NCBI GenBank assembly: GCA_017446095.1 | Contig: JAFSRN010000022.1 | Location: 1-64,000 of the forward strand | Origin: Eubacterium sp. | Lineage (GTDB): Bacteria > Bacillota > Clostridia > Oscillospirales > Acutalibacteraceae | Reading direction: 5' to 3' | Length of the DNA: 64,000 nucleotides | Shown here: positions 6,434 to 15,497 of the stretch, piece by piece | Layout of the letters: each line of letters begins with the position of its first letter | Numbering within the stretch: the first letter of the stretch is position 1 | Position numbers and translations under genes: made by a program | The notes under the pieces: generated by a model | Seen by the model: only the letters and a program-made list of their open reading frames with translations | Told to the model about the DNA's origin: nothing | The model's database searches: none

Positions 6434-8844
6434 ATCATTGCACCCTGCGAGCCTGTTGCAGCAGTCATCTCGGCGCTGTATGTAATGCTCGCTGCCGACT
6501 CGGTAATCGGATTCTTAACAAGCGCGTAAGTGATAACCTCGTCAAACGAGGAAACGGACACAAAATCAACCGCGCTTTTAACCTCGTCGCTGATTTCCGC
6601 AAGGTCCTTAACGTTATCCTCGGGAATAATCACCGTGCTGCAGCCTGCTTTATATGCAGCCATTGATTTTTCCTTAAGTCCGCCGATAGCAAGCGCCTTT
6701 CCTTTGAGCGAAATTTCGCCCGTCATCGCAACATCGGACTTAATCGCAATGCCTGTTAGTTCGCTGAGCAGCGCCGTTGTAATTGCAAGTCCTGCAGATG
6801 GACCGTCCTTCGGGATAGCCGCTTCAGGCGCGTGGATGTGAATATCCTTTGATTTATAGAAGTCGGGCTGAACGCCGTATATATCAGCCTTTGAGCGAAT
6901 GTAGGACACAGCGGTTTTTGCGCTTTCCTTCATTACGTCGCCGAGGCTGCCGGTGAGTTCGATTTTTCCCGTGCCGTCAAGCGCGGAAATCTCTATAGGA
7001 AGCATTGTTCCGCCCACCTGAGTCCAGGCAAGACCGTTAACTACACCGACCTGATTCGATTCGCTGATTACGTCAGGCGTGTACTTTTCAACGCCGAGGA
7101 AGTCGACGAGGTTATCGGCTGTAACTTTGACGGACTTCGCGCCGCCTTCAAGCCTGATAGTCGCCTTGCGGCAGATGGTCGCAATCTGCTTTTCAAGTCC
7201 GCGCACGCCTGCTTCACGCGTGTAGCGCTCAATAATCTTATCAATTGCGTCGTCGCTGATTTTAAGTTCACGACCTGTCTGCGAGTGACGCTTCATCTGC
7301 TTTTTAACAAGGTGGCGTTTGGCAATCTCAAACTTTTCCGTATGCGTGTACGAGTTAAGCTCAATAACTTCCATTCTGTCGTACAGAGGTGCGGAAATCG
7401 TTGAGGTGTCGTTTGCCGTGGTGATAAACAGCACCTTGCTCAAATCAACCGGAAAGTCGATATAGTGGTCGGTAAAGCTGTTGTTCTGCTCCGGGTCAAG
7501 CGCCTCAAGCAGTGCAGACGACGGGTCGCCCTTGTAGTCAGCGCCGACCTTATCAATCTCATCAAGCAGGATAATCGGGTTCATTGTTCCGCTTTTGATA
7601 ACAGCGTCAATAATTCTGCCCGTCATCGCGCCGATGTATGTTCTGCGGTGACCGCGGATTTCCGCCTCATCGTGAATACCGCCGAGCGCAACGCGCACAT
7701 ACTTACGGTTCATAGACTTCGCAAGTGACTTAACAATACTTGTTTTGCCGACGCCGGGCGGACCGTATAAGCAGAGAATCTGACCGTTAAACTGCGGATT
7801 GCGCTTTAAAACGGCAAGCGATTCAACGATTCTGTCCTTAACCTTCTCAAGTCCGTAATGGTCTTTATCAAGCGTTTTACGCGCTTTGTCAAGGTTGATG
7901 CTGTCCTTTGAATACTTGTCAAAAGGAATCTCAAGGCACTTGTCAAGGTAGTTCCTTACAACCGTGCCTTCGTGCGAGCCCGAGGGCATCTTCATAAGCT
8001 TATCGCACTCTTTAAGCAGCTTTTCGCGCACAGAGTCGTCGCACTTGAGTTCTGCAATCTTCTGCCTGTATTCGTCTGCTTCTTCAAGCGGATTATCGGT
8101 TTCGCCAAGTTCGTCGGAAATCACGCGCATTTCCTCGCGTAAAAAGTACTCGCGCTGACCTTTGTCAATCTCGCGCTGTACCTTTGCCTGAATTTCCGCT
8201 TCAAGGGAAAGAGTTTCATTCTCCCTTTTAAGAAGCGCAAGCACAGCAGCAATACGCTTTGTGGGATTAAACTCCTCAAGAATGCGCTGTTTGTCGAGAT
8301 AATCAAAGAATGAGTTAGCGCAGATAAAATCTGCAAGCTCGCTTGTATCGGTAATTGAGATAATCTTTGAGATGACCTCGTTTGAAATCTTGCTGAAGTT
8401 TGACGCATACGATTCAAACTCGTTCTTTACCGCCCTTGAATACGCAATGTCGCGCGGCGTCTGCGTGTGCTTAATCTCGTCACACGTAGCGTCAGCAACA
8501 CCTACAAGAAACGGCTTTTCCTGAATTATGGTAATAAGGTTTGCCCTGCTGATACCCTCAACAACAACGCGCAGGTTGTTTGAATTAGGCAGCCTAACAA
8601 GCTGCTTGATATCGCAAATAACGCCGATTTCAAACACATCAGCCATCTTTGGATTATCAACAGACGCGTCGCGCTGCGCAACAAGAAAAATCTTCTGATC
8701 CTTGTTCATAGCGTATTTGAGCGCAGAAATACTCTTCTTCCTTCCGACATCAAAGTGAAGCGTCATCTTCGGAAAAAGTACAAGTCCGCGAAGCGGTATT
8801 ACAGGAATTTCCTTGAATTGAGTTAAATCAATAATATTTTCCAT
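6430..8844 (-). CDS. lon: ATP-dependent Lon protease
   Basis: Soluble AAA+ protease, 804 residues from the chosen start. It has an N-terminal LAN substrate domain (starting PVIPLRGLVLFP), a coiled helical region, and Walker A GPPGVGKTS. The C-terminal Ser-Lys protease has S683 in PKDGPSAG and K726 in GGLKEK, 43 residues apart as in E. coli Lon. The ATG at 8844 has AGAGG before it, and a longer in-frame start upstream runs through the promoter. A strong promoter lies at 8873-8901. No CIRCE-type operator was seen. Confidence 0.97.
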   Translation of the reverse strand: MENIIDLTQFKEIPVIPLRGLVLFPKMTLHFDVGRKKSISALKYAMNKDQKIFLVAQRDASVDNPKMADVFEIGVICDIKQLVRLPNSNNLRVVVEGISRANLITIIQEKPFLVGVADATCDEIKHTQTPRDIAYSRAVKNEFESYASNFSKISNEVISKIISITDTSELADFICANSFFDYLDKQRILEEFNPTKRIAAVLALLKRENETLSLEAEIQAKVQREIDKGQREYFLREEMRVISDELGETDNPLEEADEYRQKIAELKCDDSVREKLLKECDKLMKMPSGSHEGTVVRNYLDKCLEIPFDKYSKDSINLDKARKTLDKDHYGLEKVKDRIVESLAVLKRNPQFNGQILCLYGPPGVGKTSIVKSLAKSMNRKYVRVALGGIHDEAEIRGHRRTYIGAMTGRIIDAVIKSGTMNPIILLDEIDKVGADYKGDPSSALLEALDPEQNNSFTDHYIDFPVDLSKVLFITTANDTSTISAPLYDRMEVIELNSYTHTEKFEIAKRHLVKKQMKRHSQTGRELKISDDAIDKIIERYTREAGVRGLEKQIATICRKATIRLEGGAKSVKVTADNLVDFLGVEKYTPDVISESNQVGVVNGLAWTQVGGTMLPIEISALDGTGKIELTGSLGDVMKESAKTAVSYIRSKADIYGVQPDFYKSKDIHIHAPEAAIPKDGPSAGLAITTALLSELTGIAIKSDVAMTGEISLKGKALAIGGLKEKSMAAYKAGCSTVIIPEDNVKDLAEISDEVKSAVDFVSVSSFDEVITYALVKNPITESAASITYSAEMTAATGSQGAMI

Positions 8845-8872
8845 AATAACCTCTAAAAAATTAATATTTGCT

Positions 8873-8901
8873 ATTATATAATAAAACTTATAAATATGCA
8901 A
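8873..8901 (-). promoter_or_regulatory. Promoter of lon-engB-lysA
   Basis: Minus strand: -35 TTGCAT (8901-8896), 17-base spacer, -10 TATAAT (8878-8873), about 30 bases ahead of the lon start. Confidence 0.8.
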
Positions 8902-8916
8902 GTATTATATTTTGGT

Positions 8917-8943
8917 AAAACAAAAGGCTGCCAAACGGCAGCC
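8917..8943 (-). terminator. Terminator after P-loop protein gene
   Basis: GGCTGCC/GGCAGCC stem with a 4-base loop and tail TTTTGTTTT on the minus strand. It separates the P-loop gene from the lon promoter. Confidence 0.9.
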
Positions 8944-8956
8944 CCCATTGATTAAG

Positions 8957-9373
8957 TTATATTTCTTCGCAGAAATCAAAAACTTCTACAGGCAGGTCTT
9001 CCTTATCACAGCTGATTGTGAAGCAGAAGTTAACGTCAGACGACTCGCTGAGATTTGACAGCATCTCAAAGAACTGCGGAAGTTCGTTGTAATCTCTGCC
9101 GACAATCTTGAATGTTGCGTCAACAAGAATATCTGTTACGTCATAGTTGCCTGCACATATACCTGCAAGGAAGCCGTAAAAAGCTTTGTGTCCTCTGATA
9201 GCATATGTATCGGTTTCTAAAAGGCGAGCCCTTGAAGATACATCATAAGTGAGCTTTGGTTCATTTTCAACACATACTACGTTACCGTCTGAATTCTCAA
9301 CGCAGGTGTTAACCATCTCAATTAATCTCTTTGTCTTTCCGGCACCTTTATTACCGATAATTAACTTTATCAT
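8957..9373 (-). CDS. Small P-loop ATP/GTP-binding protein, function unknown
   Basis: 138-residue protein with an N-terminal Walker A (GNKGAGKTK, 8-16) and a possible Walker B strand (DILVDATF, about 80-87). It has no further domain, so it is much shorter than usual ATPases. A good ribosome site (AGGAGG) precedes the ATG. It sits 44 bases downstream of pgi with no terminator between, so it is probably read with pgi, and it has its own terminator. Similar short proteins in Clostridia are sometimes labelled twitching motility or PilT-like on the basis of the P-loop alone; I would not assign that role. Confidence 0.75.
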   Translation of the reverse strand: MIKLIIGNKGAGKTKRLIEMVNTCVENSDGNVVCVENEPKLTYDVSSRARLLETDTYAIRGHKAFYGFLAGICAGNYDVTDILVDATFKIVGRDYNELPQFFEMLSNLSESSDVNFCFTISCDKEDLPVEVFDFCEEI

Positions 9374-9417
9374 TTTAATTCCTCCTAAATGGATCTAACT
9401 ATTTCATATCTATACTA

Positions 9418-10758
9418 TCATAAACCGAGTTTATTTTCAAGAGTTTTCTTTTCGTTTTCGTAACCCGGTTTGCCGAGAAGCGCAAACATATTCTTTTTAT
9501 AACTCTCTACGCCGGGCTGATTAAACGGGTTAACGCCCAGAATATAGCCTGAAATTGCACATGCCTTTTCAAAGAAATAGATAAGATAACCGATATTTTC
9601 CTCATCAATTTTGTCAACGTCAATGATAAGATTGCCCACGCCGCCGTCAGTATGCGCAAGCAGCGTGCCGAGCCTTGCTCTGTCGTTAACAAAACTGAGA
9701 TTTTCGCCTGCGAGGAAGTTAAGACCGTCGATATTGCCTTCCTGCTCGCCGATAACATAATCGCTCTGCGGCGCCTTGAAGTTAACAACAGTTTCAAACA
9801 TCAGGTTTGCGCCTGATTCCTGAATATACTGACCGAGTGAGTGAAGGTCTGTTGAGAATACGCAGGAGGTCGGGAATAAGCCCTTGCCGTCCTTGCCCTC
9901 GCTCTCGCCGAAAAGCTGCTTTAACCACTCGTTAAACATAGTCATACACGGCTCGTAGGAAACAAAGCATTCAAGCTTTTTGCCCTTGTTGTAGAAGCAG
10001 TTGCGCACAGCGGCATACTTTAAGCAGTCGTTAGCATTAATATCTTCGCTCACAAGCTCATTCTGCGCGTTCCTTGCACCTGCCATAAGCGCGTCAATGT
10101 CGATACCTGCAACAGCGATAGGAAGAAGTCCTACTGCTGTGAGAACGGAAAATCTGCCGCCTACATCGTCAGGCACAACAAAGGTTTCATAACACTCTGT
10201 ATCTGCAAGACCTTTAAGCGTGCCCTTTGCCTTATCAGTTGTGCAGAAGATGTGTTTTGCAGCCTCTTCCTTGGAATAACGGCTGTTAACGAGTTCCCTG
10301 AACACTCTGAAAGCGATAGCAGGTTCAGTCGTTGTGCCGCTCTTTGAAATAACGTTAACGCAGATATCCTTACCCTCGCACAGAGATACAATCTCATTAA
10401 GCGACTGCGGTGAAATAGAGTTGCCGATAAAGTAAATCTGCGGTGTGTCCTTTTTAAGAAGGTTATAGTTTGAAGATTTAAGCGCTTCAATTACAGCTCT
10501 TGCGCCGAGATATGAACCGCCGATGCCGATAACAATAAGAACGTCCGCATTATTCTTAATGTAATCAGCCGCTTTTTTAATGCGGGCAAACTCTTCCTTA
10601 TCGTAATCTGTGGGAAGCGTTACCCAGCCGAGGAAGTCGTTACCTTCCCCTGTTTTATTTGCCAGAGTCTGCATTGCCGAAACTGCCTTTGGTGCCATTG
10701 CAGTAAGCTCATTGGCAGTAACAACGCCCTCTGAATACTTTGTGTTGAGTTTAATCAT
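9418..10758 (-). CDS. pgi: Glucose-6-phosphate isomerase
   Basis: Cytosolic glycolytic isomerase, glucose-6-phosphate to fructose-6-phosphate, 446 residues, the short form common in Firmicutes. Signature pieces: [12 protein letters not shown] (about 77-88), [13 protein letters not shown] (SIS phosphate-binding loop), the [14 protein letters not shown] signature, and the C-terminal [20 protein letters not shown] with the catalytic lysine. The promoter is at 10802-10830. The downstream P-loop gene is probably co-transcribed. Confidence 0.97.
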   Translation of the reverse strand: MIKLNTKYSEGVVTANELTAMAPKAVSAMQTLANKTGEGNDFLGWVTLPTDYDKEEFARIKKAADYIKNNADVLIVIGIGGSYLGARAVIEALKSSNYNLLKKDTPQIYFIGNSISPQSLNEIVSLCEGKDICVNVISKSGTTTEPAIAFRVFRELVNSRYSKEEAAKHIFCTTDKAKGTLKGLADTECYETFVVPDDVGGRFSVLTAVGLLPIAVAGIDIDALMAGARNAQNELVSEDINANDCLKYAAVRNCFYNKGKKLECFVSYEPCMTMFNEWLKQLFGESEGKDGKGLFPTSCVFSTDLHSLGQYIQESGANLMFETVVNFKAPQSDYVIGEQEGNIDGLNFLAGENLSFVNDRARLGTLLAHTDGGVGNLIIDVDKIDEENIGYLIYFFEKACAISGYILGVNPFNQPGVESYKKNMFALLGKPGYENEKKTLENKLGL

Positions 10759-10801
10759 GCTTTAAACCTCTTATCTGAGCTCTGCTCTGAAATTTTTATC
10801 T

Positions 10802-10830
10802 ATAATACTACAATCGGACAAAAAAATCAA
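10802..10830 (-). promoter_or_regulatory. Promoter of pgi
   Basis: Minus strand: -35 TTGATT (10830-10825), 17-base spacer, -10 TATTAT (10807-10802). Confidence 0.65.
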
Positions 10831-10837
10831 CATATAT

Positions 10838-11974
10838 TTATATTTTTAACAAAATATCACTAAATATAGTTGTTATGTCGATTTTTGCAATATCTGTTGG
10901 TGACACAAGGCTGATTTCGCCAATTTTACTTTCACCGCTCAAAACAGTGATTTTGCCAAGCGAATCGCCCTTCTTAACAGGTGCTGCAGTTTTGCTTAAA
11001 GATGTGTACTTGTAATTGATGTTATCGCTGCCCTTTTTAACAAGGAATTTGCTTGAAATGCTTGGAACGGGCTTTACAATCTTATCTTTACCGCCGGTCA
11101 CCTTAACTGCTTTGATCTTCTTTTTGTCAAGTTTCGGCTTTATAACCTCGTAATCGGCAAAGCCCATGTCAAGCAGTTTTGCTGCTGATTCAAAGCGATC
11201 TTCACTCGTTTCGCTACCGAGGATAACGGCAACAAGGTTCATACCGTCACGCCGTGCAGTAGCGGAAATGCAGAAGCCGGCATTAGAAGTTGTGCCCGTT
11301 TTAAGCCCTGTTATTCCGTTAAAGGTGTTTACAAGTTTGTTTGTGTTGTTTAGTTCCGTTTCGCCGCCGCGTAGTGAATCAAGCCACACGGTTGTGTATT
11401 TTTCCACAGTTTTATGCTTCATTACCTCGCAGGAAATCAGAGCAAGGTCGTAGGCGCAGGAATAGTGATTTGCAGCAGTGTCGTCAAGACCGTTGCAGTT
11501 TTCAAAATTAGTGTCGTTGCAGCCAAGTTCCTTCGCCCTGTCGTTCATCATCTTTACAAATCCTGAAACTGAGCCGCCGACGTGCTCGCCGAGCGCAGTG
11601 CAGGCGTCGTTTGCGCTTGCGATAATCACAGCTTTAAGCAGTTCTTCAACGGTCATTACTTCGCCCTGCTCAAGCCAGATTTGCGAGCCGCCCATTTTTA
11701 CCGCATCTGCGGATGCAGTAACTTTGTCTGTCATCTTAATTTTGCCGCTGTCAAGCGCTTCAAGCACAAGCAGAATCGTCATAATCTTTGTAACCGACGC
11801 AGGCGAAAGATGCTCTTTATCGTTCTTCTGATAAATAACATCGCCTGTATCCATACACATAAGAATTGCTGATTTTGCCTTGATTTCGTCATTGTCTGCG
11901 CCTTTTGCAAAGGCAGAAAACGGCGCAAATATCAACGCTGCGACTAGAATTATTGCTAATAAACATTTTTTCAT
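10838..11974 (-). CDS. D-alanyl-D-alanine carboxypeptidase (S11 family, DacF-like)
   Basis: Penicillin-binding protein of peptidase family S11 that trims the terminal D-Ala of peptidoglycan stems. A signal peptide (KKCLLAIILVAALIFAPFSAFA) is followed by the catalytic set: SVTK (SxxK), SAND (SxN) and KTGTT (KTG), in order and spacing. A C-terminal beta domain (PBP5-like) follows; a C-terminal amphipathic anchor is not obvious. Start choice is uncertain: GTG at 11983, ATG at 11980 and ATG at 11974 are in frame, and GGTGAT suits the last. It is divergent from mtaB. Sporulation (DacF) versus vegetative (DacA) role cannot be told apart here. Confidence 0.92.
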   Translation of the reverse strand: MKKCLLAIILVAALIFAPFSAFAKGADNDEIKAKSAILMCMDTGDVIYQKNDKEHLSPASVTKIMTILLVLEALDSGKIKMTDKVTASADAVKMGGSQIWLEQGEVMTVEELLKAVIIASANDACTALGEHVGGSVSGFVKMMNDRAKELGCNDTNFENCNGLDDTAANHYSCAYDLALISCEVMKHKTVEKYTTVWLDSLRGGETELNNTNKLVNTFNGITGLKTGTTSNAGFCISATARRDGMNLVAVILGSETSEDRFESAAKLLDMGFADYEVIKPKLDKKKIKAVKVTGGKDKIVKPVPSISSKFLVKKGSDNINYKYTSLSKTAAPVKKGDSLGKITVLSGESKIGEISLVSPTDIAKIDITTIFSDILLKI

Positions 11975-12006
11975 AATCATCACCAGTTATTTATATTCAT
12001 TAGTTG

Positions 12007-12035
12007 TTGTATTAATTCGGTTAATTTGTTATAAT
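12007..12035 (+). promoter_or_regulatory. Promoter of mtaB
   Basis: -35 TTGTAT (12007-12012), 17-base spacer, -10 TATAAT (12030-12035); AGAGG lies shortly before the mtaB ATG. Confidence 0.65.
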
Positions 12036-12061
12036 ACAGTAAATATTGAAAGAGGTATTTT

Positions 12062-13354
12062 ATGAAAGCGGCATTTTACACGCTTGGCTGCAAGGTCAAT
12101 CAATATGAAACTGAATATATGTCCGAGTTACTGTCAAAGGCAGGGTTTGAGATTGTTGCACCGTCAAAGGATGCGGATTACTATATAATCAATTCCTGCA
12201 CCGTCACTGCAACCGCTGACAAAAAAACACGGCAGAATGTGCGCAAATTCAAGCGCAAGCACCCGGGTTCTGTGGTAATACTCACCGGCTGCATGCCGCA
12301 GGCTTTCCCCGAGCAGGCGGAAGAACTTGAGCAAGCAGACATTGTACTTACAAACAAAAGTAACAACGAAATTCTTGATTTAATCAATCAGCACAGCTGC
12401 GACAAAAACAGGATTGTAAAAATTGATAAGCACGCAAAGGGCGACGAGTTTGCGGACTGCTCTATTGCTCACTTTTCCGAGCGTATACGCGCGTTTGTTA
12501 AGATTGAGGACGGCTGCGACAGATTCTGTTCTTACTGCATTATACCAACCTCGCGCGGCAGAGTGCGCTCAAAACCGCTTGAGAGCCTTAAAAACGAGGT
12601 TAAAACTTTAGGCGAAAACGGTATTAAAGAGATTGTGCTTGTGGGCATAAACCTTTCGTCTTACGGTAAGGGTGAGAATTTTGATATGGTAGACGCTGTG
12701 CGCGTTTGCGCGGAGGATAAAAACATCTCGCGCGTGAGACTCGGCTCGCTTGAACCCGACCACATCACAGACGAGGTTATTGAAGGTTTGGCGGCTATTG
12801 ACAAGTTCTGTCCGCAGTTCCACATATCGCTGCAAAGCGGCTGCGACAGAACGCTGAAGAATATGAACCGCCACTACACTGCTGCAGAGTACCGCGCGCT
12901 GTGCGAAAAACTGCGCGAAGTGTTTGACGACTGCACGCTTACAACGGACGTTATGGTGGGCTTCCACGATGAAACAGAACAGGACTTTGAGGAATCGCTG
13001 GCGTTTGTTAAGTCAATCAGGTTTGAGAAGGTTCACACCTTCCCCTACTCCGAGCGCGAAGGCACTGCAGCATCGCGTAAGGGCGACAATGTGCCGAAGC
13101 AGATTAAGGAAGAACGCGCGGCTGCAATGATTAAGCTTGCCGATGAAATGCGGCTTGATTACCTTAATTCCATTATCGGCAGCGATGTTGAAGTGCTTTT
13201 TGAAAACGAGATTAGCCACGGCATATATCAGGGCTATACCAAGAATTACGTGCCTGTCAGGCTTAAGAGTGACATTGATATAATCGGCAAGGAATTGACT
13301 GTTACGCTTACCGAAGTTGATGCTGAAAACGACTGCGTTATTGCATCGCTTTAA
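12062..13354 (+). CDS. mtaB: tRNA t6A37 methylthiotransferase MtaB
   Basis: Radical SAM methylthiotransferase that converts t6A37 to ms2t6A37 in tRNAs reading ANN codons. 430 residues with three domains: N-terminal UPF0004 domain with cluster cysteines (TLGCKVNQYE, NSCTV, TGCMPQ), a radical SAM core with CxxxCxxC in GCDRFCSYC, and a C-terminal TRAM-like segment (about 370-430). The TLGCKVNQYET start is diagnostic of MtaB rather than MiaB or RimO. It is a single plus-strand gene whose 3' end overlaps the convergent lipoprotein gene by 17 bases. Confidence 0.95.
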   Translation: MKAAFYTLGCKVNQYETEYMSELLSKAGFEIVAPSKDADYYIINSCTVTATADKKTRQNVRKFKRKHPGSVVILTGCMPQAFPEQAEELEQADIVLTNKSNNEILDLINQHSCDKNRIVKIDKHAKGDEFADCSIAHFSERIRAFVKIEDGCDRFCSYCIIPTSRGRVRSKPLESLKNEVKTLGENGIKEIVLVGINLSSYGKGENFDMVDAVRVCAEDKNISRVRLGSLEPDHITDEVIEGLAAIDKFCPQFHISLQSGCDRTLKNMNRHYTAAEYRALCEKLREVFDDCTLTTDVMVGFHDETEQDFEESLAFVKSIRFEKVHTFPYSEREGTAASRKGDNVPKQIKEERAAAMIKLADEMRLDYLNSIIGSDVEVLFENEISHGIYQGYTKNYVPVRLKSDIDIIGKELTVTLTEVDAENDCVIASL

Positions 13355-14564
13355 GCATATTTTCCACCTCTCTTTGGCATCTTTCTTCATTCAACGAACC
13401 GTATGAGAATATGTAAAAGCCGTCCACATCGTCAAGCTTTAACAGATAGGTAATCTGCCTTGCAATTATGTTGTCGCAGTTAACAAACTCATTCTTTATG
13501 CTGTCATCGTTCAACGCGGCGTATTTGTCGACCTTTCCAGCCTTGTACAGCGGCAAGCCGATGTACAGGTCGCAGTTAGTAAAGGAAATCCACTTTTTAA
13601 CCGTAAACATAAACGGTTGGTATGCGTTGCGAAAGCCGAAGTAAACCTGCGGGCAGATGTAATCGCAGTAGCCTTTTTCCGACGCCCACTTTTGCACGTC
13701 GGCGTACAGTGTGTTATAATCATTGTTAACATCGGCTGCAGGTGAAATGCCGAATTTAACGTCCTTATTTGCAGCTTTCACAGTGCTGTATACAGTTTTA
13801 ATCATATTGCTTACCCTGTCACGGCGGAAGTCGGCAAGCGACATATTACCTGCATTTTCCTTAAATTCCTTTGCATCTATCTTTTTAACGGTTGACGGAT
13901 AAAAATAATCGTCAAAGTGAATTGCTGTAATGCCGTAGTTTTCCGCTATCTCGCGCACACCGTTTGCAATAAGTTCGGTTACATCATCGCTTGCAGGGTT
14001 AAAGTAAATCCCCTTTTTGCAGGTGTAAACATTAGACTTTTTCTCCTTGCTTTTAAACCACTTCTTGGCAATATTATTATCGCACAGGGTGTTTACATCA
14101 TTCTTTGAACTGACGCGGTACGGATTTATCCACGCTTCAATGCCCAGTTTATACAGCTTTGCCGTTTCGCACATAACGGCAAGCGGATCAAAGTCAATTG
14201 CATCACCCTGCTTTGCGACAATATACTCGCTCGTCGGGAAATAAGCGGACTTATAAAACGCATCGGCAAAGGGGCGTACCTGCACGGTAACGGTGTTAAA
14301 GCCCATATCGCTGACTTTTTTAAATGCGGCATCAATTTCAGTTGCAAACTCAAATTCGCTTTTACCCTTAATCATCTCGGACAGTTCATAGTAAGTAAAC
14401 CACACGGATTTTACGCAGTCGCTTTTTACGGGCTTTGCATTTTGAGTAGTAGTACTTTGCTCGATTTGCTGGTTGTTTGAGCATCCGCATAGGAAAAAAA
14501 CAGCAATAATCAGTAAAATAATTATCTTTTTTATATTGAACACAACCTTTAAGTGTAGTATCAT
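13338..14564 (-). CDS. Lipoprotein, family 10 glycosylhydrolase-like (DUF187/GHL10)
   Basis: Predicted membrane-anchored lipoprotein. A hydrophobic leader IIILLIIAVFF is followed by a lipobox ending LCGC, then a Ser/Thr/Gln-rich linker, then a TIM-barrel domain beginning SVWFTYYELSEM, with FNTVTVQVRPFADAFY and IEAWINPYRV, typical of the GHL10 family that acts on cell-envelope glycans. About 408 residues from ATG 14564. That ATG lacks a ribosome site; a GTG at 14543 (VFNIKK) has AAAGG close by and would give a more normal lipoprotein leader. Its last 17 bases overlap mtaB on the other strand. The substrate is unknown. Confidence 0.82.
   Translation of the reverse strand: MILHLKVVFNIKKIIILLIIAVFFLCGCSNNQQIEQSTTTQNAKPVKSDCVKSVWFTYYELSEMIKGKSEFEFATEIDAAFKKVSDMGFNTVTVQVRPFADAFYKSAYFPTSEYIVAKQGDAIDFDPLAVMCETAKLYKLGIEAWINPYRVSSKNDVNTLCDNNIAKKWFKSKEKKSNVYTCKKGIYFNPASDDVTELIANGVREIAENYGITAIHFDDYFYPSTVKKIDAKEFKENAGNMSLADFRRDRVSNMIKTVYSTVKAANKDVKFGISPAADVNNDYNTLYADVQKWASEKGYCDYICPQVYFGFRNAYQPFMFTVKKWISFTNCDLYIGLPLYKAGKVDKYAALNDDSIKNEFVNCDNIIARQITYLLKLDDVDGFYIFSYGSLNEERCQREVENMLKAMQ
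14536..14564 (+). promoter_or_regulatory. Promoter of zinc-ribbon/lipoprotein pair
   Basis: -35 TTGAAC (14536-14541), 17-base spacer, -10 TATCAT (14559-14564). It lies inside the 5' end of the divergent minus-strand lipoprotein gene, so the two units share very little space. Confidence 0.55.
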
Positions 14565-14583
14565 AGTAAACAGAGGTGATTTT

Positions 14584-14874
14584 ATGGAATACAAAATCGG
14601 CAACTATAAAAGGATAAAAACTACGGGTGAAACCGTAAAGCTTACCTGCCCCAAGTGCGATAAGAAGGTTAACTTTTCCGTTTACTCAAACGGCGAGTTT
14701 AGGCTTAAGGCGGATTTTCCGTTTTACAAAAACGGCAACGTTTTCTTTATGGTATGCCCAGAGTGCGCTTCCGTTTTCGGCGTAGACGAGAACAAAGGTA
14801 AAAACCTTAAAAAGGGCGAAAAGCTTGCAATCGGCAACTTTGACCTTAAAGAACTTGAAAAGTTTGAAGTATAA
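14584..14874 (+). CDS. Small zinc-ribbon protein, function unknown
   Basis: 96-residue protein with two CxxC knuckles, CPKC (about 22-25) and CPEC (about 60-63), a probable zinc ribbon. It contains many Lys and Asn and no DNA-binding helix that I recognise. The ATG at 14584 has GAGGTGA at ideal spacing; an upstream in-frame start at 14473 would run back through the promoter and the neighbouring gene, and is rejected. A lipoprotein gene follows 19 bases downstream. The role is unknown. Confidence 0.8.
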   Translation: MEYKIGNYKRIKTTGETVKLTCPKCDKKVNFSVYSNGEFRLKADFPFYKNGNVFFMVCPECASVFGVDENKGKNLKKGEKLAIGNFDLKELEKFEV

Positions 14875-14893
14875 ATTTATATGAGGTAAGTAT

Positions 14894-15463
14894 ATGAAAA
14901 AATTACTTATATTTGTTTTATCCGCATTATTACTGCTGACGGCGTCTGCAGGCTGCGCAAACGATAAAAAAGGCAGCGAGGAAGCAAGCACTACCGAAGC
15001 AACTACATTAGACAAATCCGACAGCGATATCAAGCAAGGCAAACTTCGCGGCGACACGTATATTAACAAATCTCTTGGAATCAGAGTGTACGTTCCGTCA
15101 GGCTACACGCGTCAGGACTTCGGCGAGCTTGTGCTGAACCCTGACAACACCGAGCCCGAAACGCACGAATACTACCTTGCAAAGGGCGGCAAAAAGGCAA
15201 AGGCGATATTCATCGACATTGAGAATACAAATCTTGCTTCCACCGACGCATGGGTTAAGTCGTTTGAAGAAGCAAAGACTGAAAAAGCTGCTACAATAGG
15301 CAGCAAAGAATTCTCTGCTGTCAGCGTTACAAATGAAAAGATGAAAACAACCAAACTGATTTTCGGCTACGTTGATAAAGATAGGCTTTGCACAATCAAC
15401 TTTGAAAACATCGGTTACGACGAAGCGATGAAGATTATCAGCGATTATTTTGAAACAGAATAA
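14894..15463 (+). CDS. Predicted lipoprotein of unknown function
   Basis: 189-residue exported protein. A lysine start and hydrophobic core (LLIFVLSALLLLTA) lead to a lipobox ASAGC, with the anchored Cys near residue 21, then a charged Ser/Thr/Glu spacer and a compact alpha/beta domain of about 130 residues. ATG follows TGAGGT. It is second in a two-gene unit with the zinc-ribbon protein and ends at a shared bidirectional terminator. I do not recognise the domain; no catalytic motif is visible. Confidence 0.8.
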   Translation: MKKLLIFVLSALLLLTASAGCANDKKGSEEASTTEATTLDKSDSDIKQGKLRGDTYINKSLGIRVYVPSGYTRQDFGELVLNPDNTEPETHEYYLAKGGKKAKAIFIDIENTNLASTDAWVKSFEEAKTEKAATIGSKEFSAVSVTNEKMKTTKLIFGYVDKDRLCTINFENIGYDEAMKIISDYFETE

Positions 15464-15466
15464 ACC

Positions 15467-15497
15467 AAGGACTGCAAGAGTGACTTGCAGTCCTTTT
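15467..15497. terminator. Bidirectional terminator between lipoprotein gene and sigF
   Basis: Perfect 10-bp stem GGACTGCAAG/CTTGCAGTCC with a 5-base loop; TTTT on the plus side, TTGG on the minus side. It lies between the convergent lipoprotein and sigF genes and touches the sigF stop codon. Confidence 0.85.

Noticed and set aside
8957-9373. PilT/twitching motility ATPase
   Set aside because: Only a Walker A and a weak Walker B are present, the protein is 138 residues, and there are no pilus genes nearby.
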